Positions 62,937 through 64,000 of a DNA stretch of 64,000 bases are shown here, in pieces; the first letter of the stretch is position 1, and each line of letters opens with the position of its first letter. The notes beneath the pieces are model-generated. The model made no database searches. It was not told where the DNA came from and saw only the letters and a list, made by a program, of their open reading frames with translations. The position numbers and the translations under genes were made by a program. The stretch is from JABLTI01 sp035528035 (GTDB lineage: Archaea; Asgardarchaeota; Heimdallarchaeia; JABLTI01). Location: assembly GCA_035528035.1 (NCBI GenBank), contig DATKZI010000013.1, forward strand, positions 1 through 64,000, given 5' to 3'.

Positions 62937-62948
62937 TCCCTCGAGGGA
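62937..62948. promoter_or_regulatory. 12-bp perfect palindrome in the actin promoter
   Basis: TCCCTCGAGGGA is a perfect, GC-rich palindrome in an otherwise AT-rich gap. It lies between the actin ATG (62927) and the TATA-like AAGTTATATAAA (minus strand, 62949-62960), at or just before the expected transcription start. Such a position would let a bound protein block RNA polymerase. Confidence 0.6.
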
Positions 62949-62960
62949 TTTATATAACTT
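62949..62960 (-). promoter_or_regulatory. TATA box of the actin gene
   Basis: Minus-strand AAGTTATATAAA, centred about 27 bases before the ATG. Transcription would then begin at or close to the ATG, giving a leaderless or nearly leaderless mRNA, common in archaea. Confidence 0.6.
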
Positions 62961-63039
62961 ATAACTAAGTAATTATTTTTTACTGAATTGGGAATATAAA
63001 TAAAACGGTTGGGGTATTTACTTGTAAAGTGCCTTTTCT

Positions 63040-63079
63040 CATTTCTTACGATATACGACGCATTTCTTACGATATACGA
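63040..63079. repeat. Two 19-bp direct repeats at 21-bp period upstream of actin
   Basis: CATTTCTTACGATATACGA occurs identically at 63040-63058 and 63061-63079 with two bases between copies. The period of 21 bp is two helical turns, so two bound proteins would face the same side of the DNA. It lies 113-152 bases upstream of the actin start and 160-200 bases upstream of the divergent winged-helix gene, so it could control either. Confidence 0.65.
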
Positions 63080-63239
63080 TTTCGCGGAGTCTTTTTCTAG
63101 ATACCTTGAAGCTTTTTCGTGCATGATTTGCGGTTTGTTTTTTCTGCTAAATAGCTAATCATTTCTTGCTCTTTTGCGTTTTTTCTTCTTCCTCATCTAT
63201 GGAAAAGAGAAATAAAAGAGTTTGCTGTATGATTTACTT

Positions 63240-63533
63240 ATGTCAAACGCTCCTGATGAAGAAATGCTTATTTTTAAGCTCAACAACCAGAAAGATACCT
63301 ATAAGCTTCTCATTATGCTTTGGAATCGTGGCAAGCTCTATGGTTCCAAGATCCGTCGTCTTGGTATGAATGATCGCACTCTTATCAAGGTTCGTGAGGT
63401 TCTTGAAGAATTCAACCTCATTAAACTTACTAATATCGAAGGATCTCGTCGTCTTTATTACGAGCTTACTAACAAAGGTAAACGTGTTGTTGAACGTCTT
63501 GTTGATCTCGAGCGCGCACTTCTTTCTGATTAA
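63240..63533 (+). CDS. Small winged-helix transcription regulator
   Basis: A 97-residue DNA-binding protein. The segment KDTYKLLIMLWNRGKLYGSK and IRRLGMNDRTLIKVREVLEE form the helix-turn-helix, and LTNIEGSRRLYYELTNKGKR the wing, then a final helix VVERLVDLERALL for dimerisation, as in MarR/PadR-like archaeal regulators. ATG 63240 is preferred to the in-frame TTG at 63222. It is divergent from actin and shares its 312-bp control region with the palindrome and direct repeats, so it may regulate actin; this is inference. High CGT/CTT codon use matches actin. Confidence 0.82.
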   Translation: MSNAPDEEMLIFKLNNQKDTYKLLIMLWNRGKLYGSKIRRLGMNDRTLIKVREVLEEFNLIKLTNIEGSRRLYYELTNKGKRVVERLVDLERALLSD

Positions 63534-63599
63534 AGTCCTTCTTTTTTCGCGCCTATACATCACAACCTTTTTTTCGTTCATCTCTATTTCTTTTTACTC

Positions 63600-64000
63600 A
63601 TGAGATTTGCTGTTGATGGTATCCTTGTAAAGAATGATAAGGTTCTCCTTATCCGTCGTGCTGGTCGTACTTTCTATAATTTCTGGGCTCTTCCTGGAGG
63701 TATGCTTGAAGAAGGTGAAACTGTCGAACAAGCTCTTGTTCGCGAAATGTATGAAGAACTTGGTGTTACTGCTCAACCTCTTGAGATTTTAGGTGTTTAC
63801 TCTAAACCTGACCGTGATCCTCGTGAGCAAACCATTTCTGTTGTTTTCATATGTGATTACGATGGTGTTACTAAAGCGGCAGATGACGCTGCTTCTTTTG
63901 GTGAATTCTCTCTTACTAACCTTGAAATTCTTGATTTAGCTTTTGACCATGCTAAAATCCTTTCCGACTTTCAGAAATGGTTGCACAAACAAGAAACTTT
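63600..64000 (+). CDS. Nudix hydrolase (3'-truncated by window edge)
   Basis: A pyrophosphohydrolase cut off at the window end; 133 complete codons are visible. The Nudix box runs from GGMLEEGETVEQALV to REMYEELGV, with the Gly-x5-Glu-x7-Arg-Glu-x-x-Glu-Glu-x-Gly pattern complete, so magnesium binding and hydrolysis of an NDP-X substrate are expected. MRFAVDGILVKNDKVLLIRR is the usual start of the fold. It begins 66 bases after the winged-helix gene and is probably in the same transcript. Substrate (ADP-ribose or a modified nucleotide) is not predictable. Confidence 0.92.
   Translation, partial: MRFAVDGILVKNDKVLLIRRAGRTFYNFWALPGGMLEEGETVEQALVREMYEELGVTAQPLEILGVYSKPDRDPREQTISVVFICDYDGVTKAADDAASFGEFSLTNLEILDLAFDHAKILSDFQKWLHKQET

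Noticed and set aside
62894..63124. Minus-strand ORF across the actin promoter with repeated SYIVRN
   Set aside because: The apparent peptide repeat is a by-product of the 19-bp DNA repeat; no start signal and it overlaps promoter elements.
1..64000. CRISPR array or complete insertion sequence
   Set aside because: No regularly spaced direct repeats with unique spacers and no transposase-like reading frame were seen on either strand.

Overview
This AT-rich window comes from an archaeon, most likely an Asgard archaeon. The clearest evidence is a full-length actin of 379 residues with eukaryote-like phosphate loops and a C-terminal Arg-Cys-Phe (61788-62927, minus). A tRNA-Val(UAC) interrupted at position 37/38 by an intron with a canonical archaeal bulge-helix-bulge, IorAB, a TrmB-type regulator, amphi-Trp and V4R domain proteins, TATA-like promoters and frequent TTG/GTG starts agree with this. 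I cannot assign the lineage within Asgard from sequence alone. Genes are mostly single or in short operons on both strands, often separated by hairpin plus T-run terminators.

Layout. 1-2027: end of an indolepyruvate:ferredoxin oxidoreductase operon (iorA partial, iorB). 2099-10145: a SUKH-like protein, then a minus-strand block with a TrmB-type HTH/coiled-coil protein, a small cysteine-bearing protein, a Dna2-like nuclease-helicase and a helical unknown. 10.5-15.6 kb: a surface-glycan island (CDP-glycerol-type transferase, nucleotidyltransferase, two recently duplicated FkbM methyltransferases, a GT4 glycosyltransferase), bracketed by an imperfect 30-bp direct repeat and followed by a decayed membrane-anchored gene. 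16.1-21.7 kb: a helical-repeat protein and three tandem M32 carboxypeptidases. 21.8-23.5 kb: two membrane proteins and the intron-containing tRNA. 23.5-29.4 kb: four tandem MFS transporters. 29.5-31.2 kb: two small paralogous membrane proteins and a protein joining a longin/SRX-like N-terminus to a V4R domain. 31.2-34.2 kb: two divergent PaaK-family adenylate-forming enzymes. 34.2-38.8 kb: an M23-like protein, an SRAP/HMCES protein and a family B DNA polymerase whose exonuclease motifs are destroyed while the polymerase motifs are intact. 38.8-42.8 kb: an ABC exporter, an amphi-Trp protein, a helical-repeat protein. 43-50.9 kb: a secreted caspase-like peptidase, a double-HTH Lrp-type regulator, a secreted protein, a TPR/aspartic-protease fusion, a flavin reductase-like protein, a DUF2807-like protein, an NTF2-like protein and a HIT protein. 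51-55.6 kb: sugar-type MFS plus isomerase, flavodoxin, another MFS. 55.8-61 kb: a radical SAM protein, an unknown, a 29-residue-repeat protein and an Eis-like acetyltransferase preceded by a nested inverted-repeat element. 61.2-64 kb: an interrupted gene, actin, a divergent winged-helix regulator and a Nudix hydrolase running off the window.

Best leads for undescribed biology: (1) the exonuclease-dead, polymerase-competent family B polymerase next to SRAP/HMCES, suggesting abasic-site or translesion tolerance; (2) the longin-V4R fusion, which puts on one chain two folds that eukaryotic TRAPP carries on separate subunits; (3) the actin promoter, with a 12-bp perfect palindrome and a 19-bp direct repeat at 21-bp period, facing a divergent winged-helix gene; (4) the ~190-nt nested inverted repeat in front of the acetyltransferase. 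Several decayed gene fragments found by reading across stops and frameshifts are annotated as well. All functional statements rest on motif reading without database searches.
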